A DNA stretch of 64,000 nt from an uncultured Prevotellaceae bacterium. GTDB lineage: Bacteria; Bacteroidota; Bacteroidia; Bacteroidales; Bacteroidaceae. This document shows positions 34,968 through 42,792 of this stretch, piece after piece. The DNA lies in NCBI GenBank assembly GCA_947165505.1, contig CAMVAT010000002.1, positions 1-64,000 of the forward strand, in the 5' to 3' direction. Below the pieces are notes generated by a model. That model was not told the DNA's origin and ran no database searches. It saw only the letters and a program-made list of their open reading frames with translations. Within the stretch, counting starts at the first letter, position 1. Every line of letters begins with the position of its first letter. The translations under genes and the position numbers were made by a program.

Positions 34968-36491
34968 TTACGGGGTAACCGCCTTAAGGTGTTGATAGAT
35001 GATTTTGTCGTAGCCGTACACGTCATTGTATTCTCTGAGGTGCTGATTGCGATCGGGAAACAACGTGTAATAAGTTAGATAGACAGGGATTTCCGGGTCA
35101 ACCTTGCACTCTTTGAGCATTCTGTCATCGCGAATGGAGTCCTTGGGCTCGGGGTCGTGCGTCATCGAATACTTCACGTCGGCAGCTTTATCCGCCTGCT
35201 TGTTGCCCAAGAGAAACACGGCCATATCGAAAGGCCTTTCCAACCTCACACATCCATGCGACACACACCTGTTGGCCTGCTTAAACACCCATGGACTGTT
35301 GGTGTCATGCAGATACACCGAAAAATTATTATCAAACCTGAAGATGATACGGCCGAGTGAATTACCTTTACCTGCCGCCTGAACCACAGAATACTTGCCA
35401 CTGCGCAACTGCGCGCTGGTGACATTGGCCGGGTTCACCTTTCGCCCCGCCCCGTCGTAAATAGAATAACGGCGACTGCTGAAATAAGCGGCGTTGCCGG
35501 CTCGGCCTGCTATCGTCTTAACAATGCTATAGGGCATCCTCCATACCGGATTGATGTCCATCTTTTTGATATAGCTGTTCAGCAAGGGCGTTTTCTTACC
35601 CGTCGTGCCGCAACAGACCTTCATGGTCATGGTCGAGTCTTTTGACATGGCTACCAACGTCTGCGAGGCTACATTGACAAGCACATACTTATCATGTTTC
35701 TCTACGGGGTCTTTCAAATGCCAACGGGCTCTTTCCATATTGACAAGCACTTTTTTCCGGTACTCGGCGCTCTTGGCTTTTTTCAATTCGTCTTTGAACT
35801 GTTGGTAAAGCGGTGACTGAGGTCTCAAATGTTCCAGATATGGCACAAAACTGTCAGTCGGCACCACTGTGGCGGCGTATGTGAAGAACCCGTCGTCTGG
35901 CCTGTACAGCTTCATGTCAAACTGCCTGGATGTCACTTTAATGGTGTCATCACCAATCACTTGCGACTTGTTGAGGACCACAGTTGGATTGACGGCACCA
36001 TATTGCTGGACGGCGGCATAACAGAAATAGGCCTTCGACAGATTCAGTTCCAAGCGGGCCAGCACCTCGTTGATGGTGTTTTGCTCATCGAAGTCCAGGC
36101 TGTCAATCCGCTGGAGGTCTTTCTCGATTTGTTTTACCTTGAAGATGCCAGACGAGAATCCGTCTTCTTCTGTCTTTTTTAAAACCTCTAAAAGTTGCCG
36201 GCTGCTGTCGCACACACCACTCCGTCTGACCCATATCAACGGCTTCTTATCCTGATAATATTTACGCAGAAAGACAGAGGCCTCTTCCTGTCCGCCTACC
36301 GATTTGCTCATCTTATTCAAGTGCTGGTAAACGGTTTGAAGGTCAACGGACAATTTGCCGTCTGCAATGGCAGAAAAATCATCCATAGTGACACTGGTTG
36401 AAGTATCACCCGCAGACTCTACGCACGATTGAGCCAACCATGCGAAGGAGGAAATAACAACAAATAGAAAATAGCGGCAGCCTCGAATCAC
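34968..36491 (-). CDS. L,D-transpeptidase (YcbB/LdtD-like), lipoprotein
   Basis: 507 residues. Lipobox 'AWLAQSC' with Cys23. The central helical part (~70-250) resembles the scaffold domain of YcbB-type enzymes; the YkuD catalytic domain is at ~266-430 with 'SVYLHDTNSPWVF' and the active site 'CVSHGCVRL', where Cys414 is the nucleophile. It forms 3-3 crosslinks in peptidoglycan or links proteins to it. Its start overlaps the sorting-tail gene by 4 nt and its end is 11 nt before the sigma gene, so it is probably in the same operon. Confidence 0.92.
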   Translation of the reverse strand: MIRGCRYFLFVVISSFAWLAQSCVESAGDTSTSVTMDDFSAIADGKLSVDLQTVYQHLNKMSKSVGGQEEASVFLRKYYQDKKPLIWVRRSGVCDSSRQLLEVLKKTEEDGFSSGIFKVKQIEKDLQRIDSLDFDEQNTINEVLARLELNLSKAYFCYAAVQQYGAVNPTVVLNKSQVIGDDTIKVTSRQFDMKLYRPDDGFFTYAATVVPTDSFVPYLEHLRPQSPLYQQFKDELKKAKSAEYRKKVLVNMERARWHLKDPVEKHDKYVLVNVASQTLVAMSKDSTMTMKVCCGTTGKKTPLLNSYIKKMDINPVWRMPYSIVKTIAGRAGNAAYFSSRRYSIYDGAGRKVNPANVTSAQLRSGKYSVVQAAGKGNSLGRIIFRFDNNFSVYLHDTNSPWVFKQANRCVSHGCVRLERPFDMAVFLLGNKQADKAADVKYSMTHDPEPKDSIRDDRMLKECKVDPEIPVYLTYYTLFPDRNQHLREYNDVYGYDKIIYQHLKAVTP

Positions 36492-36796
36492 CTAATGGAA
36501 ATCTTTCTAACGACCTTGCCCACCTTTACGATATAGCATCCCTTGGGCAAGTTCAATTCATAGCGTTTGTCAGCGCCTTCCACTTTGATGCTCATCACCC
36601 TCACACCCGTCACGTTAAATATCTGTAAGACAAGGCCATTGGCACCTGTAATATGGAGAACTGACTCTGAAACGGATATGCTGATGTTCTGAAAATCGTT
36701 GTCAATAATCTCTATAGCCGAACGGGCATTGCTCTCTTGAGGCATGCCCAACATAAGTGCTGCTGCAAAGATGAGAGTAAATATTCCTTTATTCAT
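36488..36796 (-). CDS. Small exported protein consisting of a type IX-like C-terminal sorting domain
   Basis: 102 residues. Signal peptide ~1-24, then a ~25-residue linker, and 'GLVLQIFNVTGVRVMSIKV....YELNLPKGCYIVKVGKVVRKISI', the beta-sandwich tail used by the type IX (Por) secretion system. Normally this tail ends a large cargo; here nothing precedes it, so it is either a remnant of a lost cargo or a stand-alone module. It overlaps the L,D-transpeptidase gene by 4 nt and probably is the first gene of that operon. A TATTTTTG box lies 25 nt upstream. Confidence 0.75.
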   Translation of the reverse strand: MNKGIFTLIFAAALMLGMPQESNARSAIEIIDNDFQNISISVSESVLHITGANGLVLQIFNVTGVRVMSIKVEGADKRYELNLPKGCYIVKVGKVVRKISIR

Positions 36797-36821
36797 ACGC
36801 GCATATACTGATTAATCACTG

Positions 36822-36829
36822 CAAAAATA
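36822..36829 (-). promoter_or_regulatory. -7 box for the envelope operon
   Basis: TATTTTTG on the - strand, 25 nt before ATG 36796, followed upstream by a long A/T tract (TTTGA at 12 nt only). Without a proper -33 box it may be a site for an alternative sigma factor, possibly the one encoded downstream. Confidence 0.45.
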
Positions 36830-36887
36830 GTGTTTTTTTTTCAAACGATGAAATAAAGCGACAACGAAACGAACGATTTAATATTAT

Positions 36888-37805
36888 TTAACAAATATCA
36901 ACCACCAGTCCCTCGTTGGAAAGAATGGTATTCGGGAAGACTTCTTGAGCCTCCTCCAACAGGATGTCCTCATTGTCATAGCGTGCGCTGTAGTGCCCCA
37001 GCATGAGTTGCCGGGCATGTGCGTCGCGCGCCACACAAGCAGCCTGCCTCGCTGTGCTATGATAATATTGTATGGCTTTATGCTCTTTGTCGCTGGCATA
37101 CGTGCTTTCGTGATACAGCAGACTGACGCCTTCTATCATCTCATGCAGTTGTAGAAGGTATGCTGTGTCTGAGCAATAGGCATACGAGCGTACGGGGTCG
37201 GGAGGAAGCACCAGTTTTTCATTGCTGACCACATCCCCGTCAGGGGTCACCCAGTCGGCTCCGTTTTTAATGTTATTGATTTGGCTGTAAGGTATCTCGT
37301 AGCAATCGAGCATATCGCGCCTGATATGAGGCTGCGTAGGTTTTTCAGTGAAGAGATAGCCGCAGCAGGGCACACGGTGGTTCAACGGGATGCTCTTCAC
37401 GGTCATGCTCCTGTCTTCATAGATCACTTGAAAGCTGGTGGTGTCAACGGGATGGTATTTCACCTCATAATCGAGCCCGGGGCAGAACACATCGAGTTGC
37501 ATCTCCAACAAACGCCCAAGGGGTTCGGGGGCATAGATATGCAGTGGCGCGTTACGTCCCAACATGCCGAATGTGGAAATCATGCCGACCAACCCTAAGC
37601 AATGGTCGCCATGCAAGTGTGAGATAAACACGCTGCTGATCTTGGTAAACGCCAGATGTGTCTTATATAATTGCAGTTGCGTACCTTCCGCACAATCTAT
37701 CATCATCAGTTTACCACGTATCTCTACCAGTTGTGATGATGCTAAGTGGCGGGGCGAGGGCTTAGCGCTGCCACATCCTAATATATGTATTCGAAAAGGT
37801 TCCAT
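36888..37805 (-). CDS. rnz: Ribonuclease Z
   Basis: 305 residues from ATG 37805 (a GTG two codons earlier is possible). 'HILGCGSAKPSPRHLASSQLVEI' and the metallo-beta-lactamase signature 'SHLHGDHCLGL' (62-72; His63, His65, Asp67, His68) with later 'HSTARQAACVARDAHARQLMLGHYSARY' identify RNase Z. It trims tRNA 3' trailers. The gene lies 10 nt after the stop of a lipoprotein gene, with mazG before that: probably one transcript. Confidence 0.95.
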   Translation of the reverse strand: MEPFRIHILGCGSAKPSPRHLASSQLVEIRGKLMMIDCAEGTQLQLYKTHLAFTKISSVFISHLHGDHCLGLVGMISTFGMLGRNAPLHIYAPEPLGRLLEMQLDVFCPGLDYEVKYHPVDTTSFQVIYEDRSMTVKSIPLNHRVPCCGYLFTEKPTQPHIRRDMLDCYEIPYSQINNIKNGADWVTPDGDVVSNEKLVLPPDPVRSYAYCSDTAYLLQLHEMIEGVSLLYHESTYASDKEHKAIQYYHSTARQAACVARDAHARQLMLGHYSARYDNEDILLEEAQEVFPNTILSNEGLVVDIC

Positions 37806-37815
37806 CCGCACCGAA

Positions 37816-38373
37816 CTATTTCACACGCTTATATTCATAGATGCCTTTGTCGTTTTCCAGGCACAGAGAGTCACCCGTCAGCATGGTCACGTCGAACGTG
37901 TCGGGTGCCAGGACCAACCGCCCGTTAAATATTTTCCATGTCGTATAGGGGGTTGACTCATATTGCACATGCGTACTGACAGTGCCGCCCTCTTCGATGT
38001 CGAAATCTCGCCCTGCCCCCTTCCATTCACCTTGGAGCGTGGTCAGGTTAATGACTTTCGACGGGAAGTGCAAGTCGTCGTGCAACTCAGCGATGACAGC
38101 TAACTTATCATCGATGAGCAATCCGCCCTGCACGTCTGCTCTCCTTTCGTGCGAGAAGTCTTCCAACGAGAAGTAAAGGGTGTCACCTTTATCTGTCAGC
38201 ATGATCAGTGAGTGCATGGCTGCATCAACACATTTCCCGTAAATGGTGGAATCGCCTACGACTCCTTTGACAGGAGTTTGCTTTTTGACATCTTTTACTT
38301 CTTTCTTTTCGCCACAGGCGGCCATCATCAGCAGCAGTGACACCAAGGCTATCAAATACCGGTTATTGTTCAT
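37816..38373 (-). CDS. Lipoprotein of unknown function
   Basis: 185 residues with lipobox 'LLMMAAC' (Cys20). The mature part is predicted all-beta: 'DTLYFSLEDFSHERRADVQGGLLIDDKLAVIAEL' and a lipocalin-like end 'TTLQGEWKGAG....GRLVLAPDTFDVTMLTGDSLCLEND', a pattern seen in Bacteroidales lipocalin-type lipoproteins. It overlaps the mazG end by 11 nt and is followed by rnz 10 nt on. No enzymatic motif is visible. Confidence 0.75.
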   Translation of the reverse strand: MNNNRYLIALVSLLLMMAACGEKKEVKDVKKQTPVKGVVGDSTIYGKCVDAAMHSLIMLTDKGDTLYFSLEDFSHERRADVQGGLLIDDKLAVIAELHDDLHFPSKVINLTTLQGEWKGAGRDFDIEEGGTVSTHVQYESTPYTTWKIFNGRLVLAPDTFDVTMLTGDSLCLENDKGIYEYKRVK

Positions 38374-39166
38374 TTTCTGTTTGTTTTTCTATTTGTTTGG
38401 CTTCGTCCCATAGTTGGTCCATCTCTTCAAGGGTCATCTCGGTGAGCGGTTTCCCCTCTTTGATAGAGTGCTGCTCCACATAATTAAACCTCCGTATGAA
38501 CTTCTGGTTGGTATGTTCGAGCGCATTATCGGGGTTCAGATGATACAGGCGCGCGGCATTGATGACGCTGAAGATAAAATCGCCAAGCTCTGCCGTAGAA
38601 TGTTCTTTGTCTTCTTTGTTGAGCTCCGTCTCCAGTTCGTCCAACTCCTCGCGCACTTTTTTCCATACGTCGCGACGTTCCTGCCAGTCAAAGCCCACAT
38701 TACGCGCCTTATCCTGTATGCGGTAGGCTTTGATGAGCGAGGGCAGTGCGTCTGGCACACCGGAAAGCACGCTCTTATTGCCGTCTTTCTCTTTGAGCTT
38801 GATCTGCTCCCAGTTTTCGAGCACCTGCTCTTCGGTATCGGCTTTCACCTCGCCGTAGATGTGCGGGTGTCGGAATATTAGTTTATCGGCTTGCTGATTA
38901 CACACATCGGCGATGTCAAAATCTTCCGTCTCGTTGCCAATCAGCGCATAGAAGCATACGTGCATCAGCACGTCGCCCAATTCCTTGCAGATATTAACCT
39001 TGTCATCTTTCATCAGGGCGTCGCACAGCTCGAATGTCTCTTCGATGGTGTTGGGTCTCAAGCTCTCATTGGTCTGCTTTTTGTCCCACGGACATTCCTT
39101 GCGCAGACGATCCAACACATCGAGCAGTCGCCCGAATGCCTGTAGTTTTTCTTCTCTTGTATGCAT
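38363..39166 (-). CDS. mazG: Nucleoside triphosphate pyrophosphohydrolase MazG
   Basis: 267 residues. Two MazG all-alpha domains: 'LRKECPWDKKQTNESLRPNTIEETFELCDAL' with the metal-binding EExxE-like set, and a second at ~165-250 ('VREELDELETEL....ELGDFIFSVINAARLYHLNPDNAL'). The enzyme hydrolyses (d)NTPs and lowers abnormal nucleotides. It lies 20 nt downstream of a repeat-borne promoter (39187-39217), giving a leader of ~14 nt, and heads the mazG-lipoprotein-rnz run. Confidence 0.95.
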   Translation of the reverse strand: MHTREEKLQAFGRLLDVLDRLRKECPWDKKQTNESLRPNTIEETFELCDALMKDDKVNICKELGDVLMHVCFYALIGNETEDFDIADVCNQQADKLIFRHPHIYGEVKADTEEQVLENWEQIKLKEKDGNKSVLSGVPDALPSLIKAYRIQDKARNVGFDWQERRDVWKKVREELDELETELNKEDKEHSTAELGDFIFSVINAARLYHLNPDNALEHTNQKFIRRFNYVEQHSIKEGKPLTEMTLEEMDQLWDEAKQIEKQTENEQ

Positions 39167-39186
39167 ATTCTTTATATTTCGTGCTG

Positions 39187-39217
39187 CAAAGTTACGAAAA
39201 GTCGAGCGCAGAACAAA
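39187..39217 (-). promoter_or_regulatory. Repeat-borne promoter of mazG
   Basis: On the - strand TTTG (39217-39214), 19 nt, TAACTTTG (39194-39187), inside the single-copy repeat unit. The same boxes and spacing are found in the 12-kb array. Confidence 0.75.
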
Positions 39218-39260
39218 ACAAATCCTTTTGTTTTTTATGCCGAGACAGAGTAACTTCGCC
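39187..39260. repeat. Single unit of the promoter-bearing palindromic repeat
   Basis: Matches 12095-12168 at 73 of 74 positions (one G/A change in ACGGAG/ACAGAG). Ends are inverted (CAAAGTTAC / GTAACTTCG) and the core has AAAACAAA/TTTGTTTT. It fills the gap between the mltF-like stop (39269) and mazG (39166). Not coding. Confidence 0.88.
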
Positions 39261-39268
39261 CTCTCCCC

Positions 39269-40465
39269 TCAATCTAACGTGAACCGGTGCGGACGGGATG
39301 CGGGATGAGGCACCGGATCCATGCCTGAAGCGGAACCTCCCGAAGACGGGGTGTATGCCCCGCCTGCAAATCCACAATATTTCATGTAACGCTGGCGTAC
39401 AAGCGACACATAGTTGAACGTTTCCGTTCCACGCATATACCCATACTTCACCACAGGATCTTGGTAGAAACGCGGTTCGCTGAGTTTCAGAATGAACTGC
39501 GACACATCCGCCCACCGATACGGATTGCCTCCATACTTACGCGTCAACGCCATGGCATCGCGCACATGGCCGTTGCCACCATTGTAACAGGCAAGCATGA
39601 AATTGATGCGTTCCTCACGGTCGGACACATCTGCCAGCGTAGAAAACAGTTCGCGGATATATCTTGCTGAAGCCGACACATTGGCCTCGGGCTGGAAGAT
39701 GCTACCACCCGACAGTCCTAAATGGGCTGCCGTCGAGGGCATGAGTTGCATCAGTCCGCAAGCGCCAGCCCACGATTTGGCCTGGGGGTCAAAGCACGAC
39801 TCCTGATAAGCCAGTGCAGCCAACAGCCGCCAGTCAACGCCCGCCACCGAGGCATAACGCTGAAAGAGATGGTCGTAATTGGAGATGAGCCCCTTGGCCT
39901 CGCTGATGACTGGTTGATAGACATGACGCTGAATGCTTCTCTCAGAAAACACATAATCCTCGTAATCACGCATACGCTGCACATACGACGGACGATACCA
40001 CGCCGTGAGCGTGTCGGCTAATAACTGATTGTCTCTGCTCACCGCCCAATGCACGCCAAGAGAATCGGAACCTGCTCCGCAAGCCAGCAAATCGTTTTCT
40101 GCGGACAACGCGTCGGGCAAAGGGAAGACCAACACATCGGCATCGCCTTTGCGCAACCGGTCTATCATCTCTGTGGTATCCTTGCATAGTTCCACACGAA
40201 GCGTCACGCCAATCTGCTGTGCGAACAACTGGCAGAGAAGATATTGCATGCCAAATCCATGCCCATGATAGTCGTAATAATACTCCGGACCGGGAAGCGT
40301 GAGCATGATCATCTCGCCATTGGCAATGATGTCATGCAAGGTAAACGTACCGCTCGCCTCTTTTTGTTCACCGACGACCGTACCCCACGGTGTTGTCTTC
40401 TTCTCCTGGCCGGTACAGGCACAGAGAAGAGTCATAAAACTTATAAATATAAGGAATCTATTCAC
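39269..40465 (-). CDS. MltF-like membrane-bound lytic transglycosylase
   Basis: 398 residues if started at GTG 40465, which gives the lipoprotein signal 'MNRFLIFISFMTLLCAC' (Cys17); the longer open frame upstream crosses the promoter. Residues ~45-215 are a periplasmic-binding (SBP_bac_3) regulatory domain, ~235-370 an SLT lysozyme-like domain: 'LLAALAYQESCFDPQAKSWAGACGLMQLMPSTA' region with catalytic Glu in 'YQES' and 'GLMQLMPST', then 'ACYNGGNGHVRDAM'. It cleaves peptidoglycan glycan strands. Divergent from hisG. Confidence 0.92.
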   Translation of the reverse strand: MNRFLIFISFMTLLCACTGQEKKTTPWGTVVGEQKEASGTFTLHDIIANGEMIMLTLPGPEYYYDYHGHGFGMQYLLCQLFAQQIGVTLRVELCKDTTEMIDRLRKGDADVLVFPLPDALSAENDLLACGAGSDSLGVHWAVSRDNQLLADTLTAWYRPSYVQRMRDYEDYVFSERSIQRHVYQPVISEAKGLISNYDHLFQRYASVAGVDWRLLAALAYQESCFDPQAKSWAGACGLMQLMPSTAAHLGLSGGSIFQPEANVSASARYIRELFSTLADVSDREERINFMLACYNGGNGHVRDAMALTRKYGGNPYRWADVSQFILKLSEPRFYQDPVVKYGYMRGTETFNYVSLVRQRYMKYCGFAGGAYTPSSGGSASGMDPVPHPASRPHRFTLD

Positions 40466-40495
40466 TTTTGAGGGGTTTAAGCGCCATTTCGGCGA

Positions 40496-40503
40496 CAAAA
40501 GTA
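40496..40503 (-). promoter_or_regulatory. -7 box of the mltF-like gene
   Basis: TACTTTTG on the - strand, 30 nt before the GTG start. The nearest TTTG upstream is 22 nt away (40529-40526), slightly wide. Confidence 0.45.
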
Positions 40504-40511
40504 ATACAAAT

Positions 40512-40543
40512 CTTGCAAATGTGGGCAAAAAGCTGTAATTTTG
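40512..40543 (+). promoter_or_regulatory. Promoter of the his genes
   Basis: CTTG 40512-40515, 20 nt, TAATTTTG 40536-40543. The start codon of hisG is at 40572, leader ~22 nt. This is too short for a histidine leader peptide or T-box. It overlaps the divergent mltF-like promoter. Confidence 0.65.
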
Positions 40544-40571
40544 CAATGATTTTTCACAGATAGAAGTACAA

Positions 40572-41423
40572 ATGTTAAGAATTGCAGTACAGTCAAAAGG
40601 TCGTCTGTACGACGACACGATGAATCTGCTCAGTGAAGCAGACATTAAAATCAGCAAGAGCAAACGCACCTTGTTGGTGCAATCCGAGAATTTCCCTCTG
40701 GAAGTGCTTTATTTGCGAGATGACGACATCCCCCAAAGCGTGGCTTCGGGTGTTGCCGACATCGGCATCGTGGGAGAGAACGAGTTTGTGGAGCGCGGCG
40801 AGGACGCAGAGATCATCTACCGTTTAGGCTTCAGCAAATGCCGCCTGTCAATCGCCATTCCAAAAGAAATCAGCTACCCCGGTGTGGAGTGGCTTGAAGG
40901 AAAGAAGATTGCCACCTCGTATCCCAATATCCTGCGCCAATATTTGAACGAGAATCATGTTGAGAGCGAGATACATGTCATCACGGGCAGTGTGGAGATT
41001 TCTCCGGGCATCGGTTTGGCAGACGGTATCTTCGACATCGTCAGCAGCGGCAGCACCCTGGTGAGCAACAACCTGCGCGAGGTGGAGACGGTCATGAAGA
41101 GCGAGGCTGTGCTGATCGGTCATAAAGGCATGGACGAGGAGAAGCGGAAAATACTTAGTGAAGTGCTGTTCCGCATCGAGGCTGTACGTCAGGCTGAAGA
41201 CAAGAAATACGTCAGAATGAATGTGCCCAAGAGCCGGCTGCAAGACATCATCAATGTACTGCCTGGTCTGAAGAGTCCCACCATCATCCCGTTGGCCGAC
41301 GACCAATGGTGCTCGGTGCATACCGTATTAGACCAGAAACGCTTCTGGGAAATCATCGGCAAACTGAAAGAATATGGAGCACAGGGCATTTTGGTGACTC
41401 CGATAGAAAAGATGATTTTATAA
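40572..41423 (+). CDS. hisG: ATP phosphoribosyltransferase, long form
   Basis: 283 residues. 'MLRIAVQSKGRLYDDTMNLL' is the HisG opening; 'DVVSSGSTLVSNNL'-type text (here 'IVSSGSTLVSNNLREVE') is the PRPP loop. The ~80-residue C-terminal regulatory domain ('VRMNVPKSRLQDIINVLPGLKSPTII...') marks the HisG-L form, inhibited by histidine and independent of HisZ. First step of histidine synthesis; followed by hisD after 3 nt. Confidence 0.97.
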   Translation: MLRIAVQSKGRLYDDTMNLLSEADIKISKSKRTLLVQSENFPLEVLYLRDDDIPQSVASGVADIGIVGENEFVERGEDAEIIYRLGFSKCRLSIAIPKEISYPGVEWLEGKKIATSYPNILRQYLNENHVESEIHVITGSVEISPGIGLADGIFDIVSSGSTLVSNNLREVETVMKSEAVLIGHKGMDEEKRKILSEVLFRIEAVRQAEDKKYVRMNVPKSRLQDIINVLPGLKSPTIIPLADDQWCSVHTVLDQKRFWEIIGKLKEYGAQGILVTPIEKMIL

Positions 41424-41426
41424 GAC

Positions 41427-42731
41427 ATGAACATCATACGATACCCCAAACGAGAAGAATGGCAGTCGCTGTGCGAGCGGCCTCATTTAGACAGCAGTGC
41501 ACTGAGCAAGACGGTACGCGAAGTGCTTGACGACGTGAGGAATCACGGCGACGAAGCGGTGCGGCGCTATGAAGAGCGGTTCGACCACGTGGCCCTGAAC
41601 GAGTTGGCCGTCAGCGACGAGGAGCTCGCTGAGGCGCAAGAACTCGTTTCGCCTGAGTTGAAAGAGGCACTGACGCTTGCATACCACAACATCAAGCGAT
41701 TTCATGAGACGCAACGCTTTGAGGGTGTGAAGATCGAGACTTCGCCTGGTGTCTCATGCTGGCAGAAGAGCGTGGCGATAGAAAAGGTGGGACTATACAT
41801 TCCCGGTGGCACCGCACCGCTCTTCAGCACTGTTTTGATGCTGGCCACCCCCGCCAAGATAGCCGGCTGCCAAGACATTGTATTGTGCTCACCACCCAAC
41901 CGAGAGGGTAAGATACACCCCGCCATCCTCTGTGCAGCCAAGATAGCCGGCGTAAACCGCATCTTTAAAGCCGGTGGCGTACAAGCCATCGGGGCTATGG
42001 CATACGGTACAGAGAGTGTACCGAAAGTGTATAAGATATTCGGTCCGGGCAATCAATATGTAATGGCGGCCAAACAGCAAGTGAGTCAGGACAGCGTGGC
42101 GATAGATATGCCTGCCGGTCCCTCCGAGGTATGTGTGATAGCCGACGACACCGCCCTACCCTCGTTTGTGGCTGCCGACCTGTTGTCACAGGCCGAGCAT
42201 GGCATCGACTCACAAGTGATTCTGATTTGCACCGACGAGGATACGATGAACAGCATAGAGGATGAGATTGAACGCCAGTTGGCTGTTTTGCCACGAAAAG
42301 ATATCGCTACGAAAGCGCTTGCCAACAGCAAGAGCATTTTGGTGCGAGACACACGCGAAGCCATCGCCCTCAGCAATGTATATGCTCCGGAACATCTGAT
42401 TCTCAACACCAAGGACTATGCCCAACTGTCTGAAATGGTGGTAAATGCCGGCAGCGTGTTCCTCGGTCCCTGGGCTTGCGAAAGTGCCGGCGACTATGCC
42501 AGCGGCACCAATCACACCCTGCCCACACACGGTTGGGCTACAGCCTACAGCGGGGTCAACTTAGACAGTTTCTGCCGCAAGGTGACGTTCCAAGAACTGA
42601 GTCCTGAGGGCATCAGAAGCATCGGGGCCGCTGTGGAGCAAATGGCCACCGACGAAGAACTGGCCGCCCACTGCAGGGCTATGGCAGTGAGGAGGATGAA
42701 GGCTTTTAAAGGTTTAAGGTTGAAGGTTTAA
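41427..42731 (+). CDS. hisD: Histidinol dehydrogenase
   Basis: 434 residues. 'GLYIPGGTAPLFSTVLMLATPAKIAGC', 'FKAGGVQAIGAMAYGTESVPKVYKIFGPGNQYV' and 'MPAGPSEVCVIADD' are signatures; 'SQAEHGIDSQV' bears the zinc/catalytic His; 'SAGDYASGTNHTLPT' follows. Oxidises histidinol to histidine in two NAD steps. The final residues 'GLRLKV' are encoded by the start of a 7-bp tandem repeat (42709-42778), so the C-terminus depends on that repeat. Enzyme core unaffected. Confidence 0.97.
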   Translation: MNIIRYPKREEWQSLCERPHLDSSALSKTVREVLDDVRNHGDEAVRRYEERFDHVALNELAVSDEELAEAQELVSPELKEALTLAYHNIKRFHETQRFEGVKIETSPGVSCWQKSVAIEKVGLYIPGGTAPLFSTVLMLATPAKIAGCQDIVLCSPPNREGKIHPAILCAAKIAGVNRIFKAGGVQAIGAMAYGTESVPKVYKIFGPGNQYVMAAKQQVSQDSVAIDMPAGPSEVCVIADDTALPSFVAADLLSQAEHGIDSQVILICTDEDTMNSIEDEIERQLAVLPRKDIATKALANSKSILVRDTREAIALSNVYAPEHLILNTKDYAQLSEMVVNAGSVFLGPWACESAGDYASGTNHTLPTHGWATAYSGVNLDSFCRKVTFQELSPEGIRSIGAAVEQMATDEELAAHCRAMAVRRMKAFKGLRLKV

Positions 42732-42778
42732 GGTTTAAGGTTGAAGGTTTAAGGTTGAAAGTTGAAGGCTGAAGGTTT
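42709..42778. repeat. Ten-unit 7-bp tandem repeat across the end of hisD
   Basis: Ten contiguous units of AAGGTTT or AAGGTTG (two with one change). The hisD stop (42729-42731) falls at the junction of units 3 and 4; the rest fills most of the gap to hisC. A shorter array of the related unit GAGGTTT lies at 49254-49281. Confidence 0.93.
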
Positions 42779-42792
42779 AGCGTTGATTATTT

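Noticed and set aside
38985..39308. 107-codon + strand open frame near mazG
   Set aside because: Antisense to mazG plus the repeat unit. Shared peptide with the 12-kb locus comes from the DNA repeat, not from a protein family.
40501..40571. Histidine leader peptide or T-box upstream of hisG
   Set aside because: The leader predicted from the promoter is only ~22 nt and has no run of His codons.
42709..42778. CRISPR array
   Set aside because: The units are 7 bp, contiguous and without spacers; a simple tandem repeat. No cas genes in the window.
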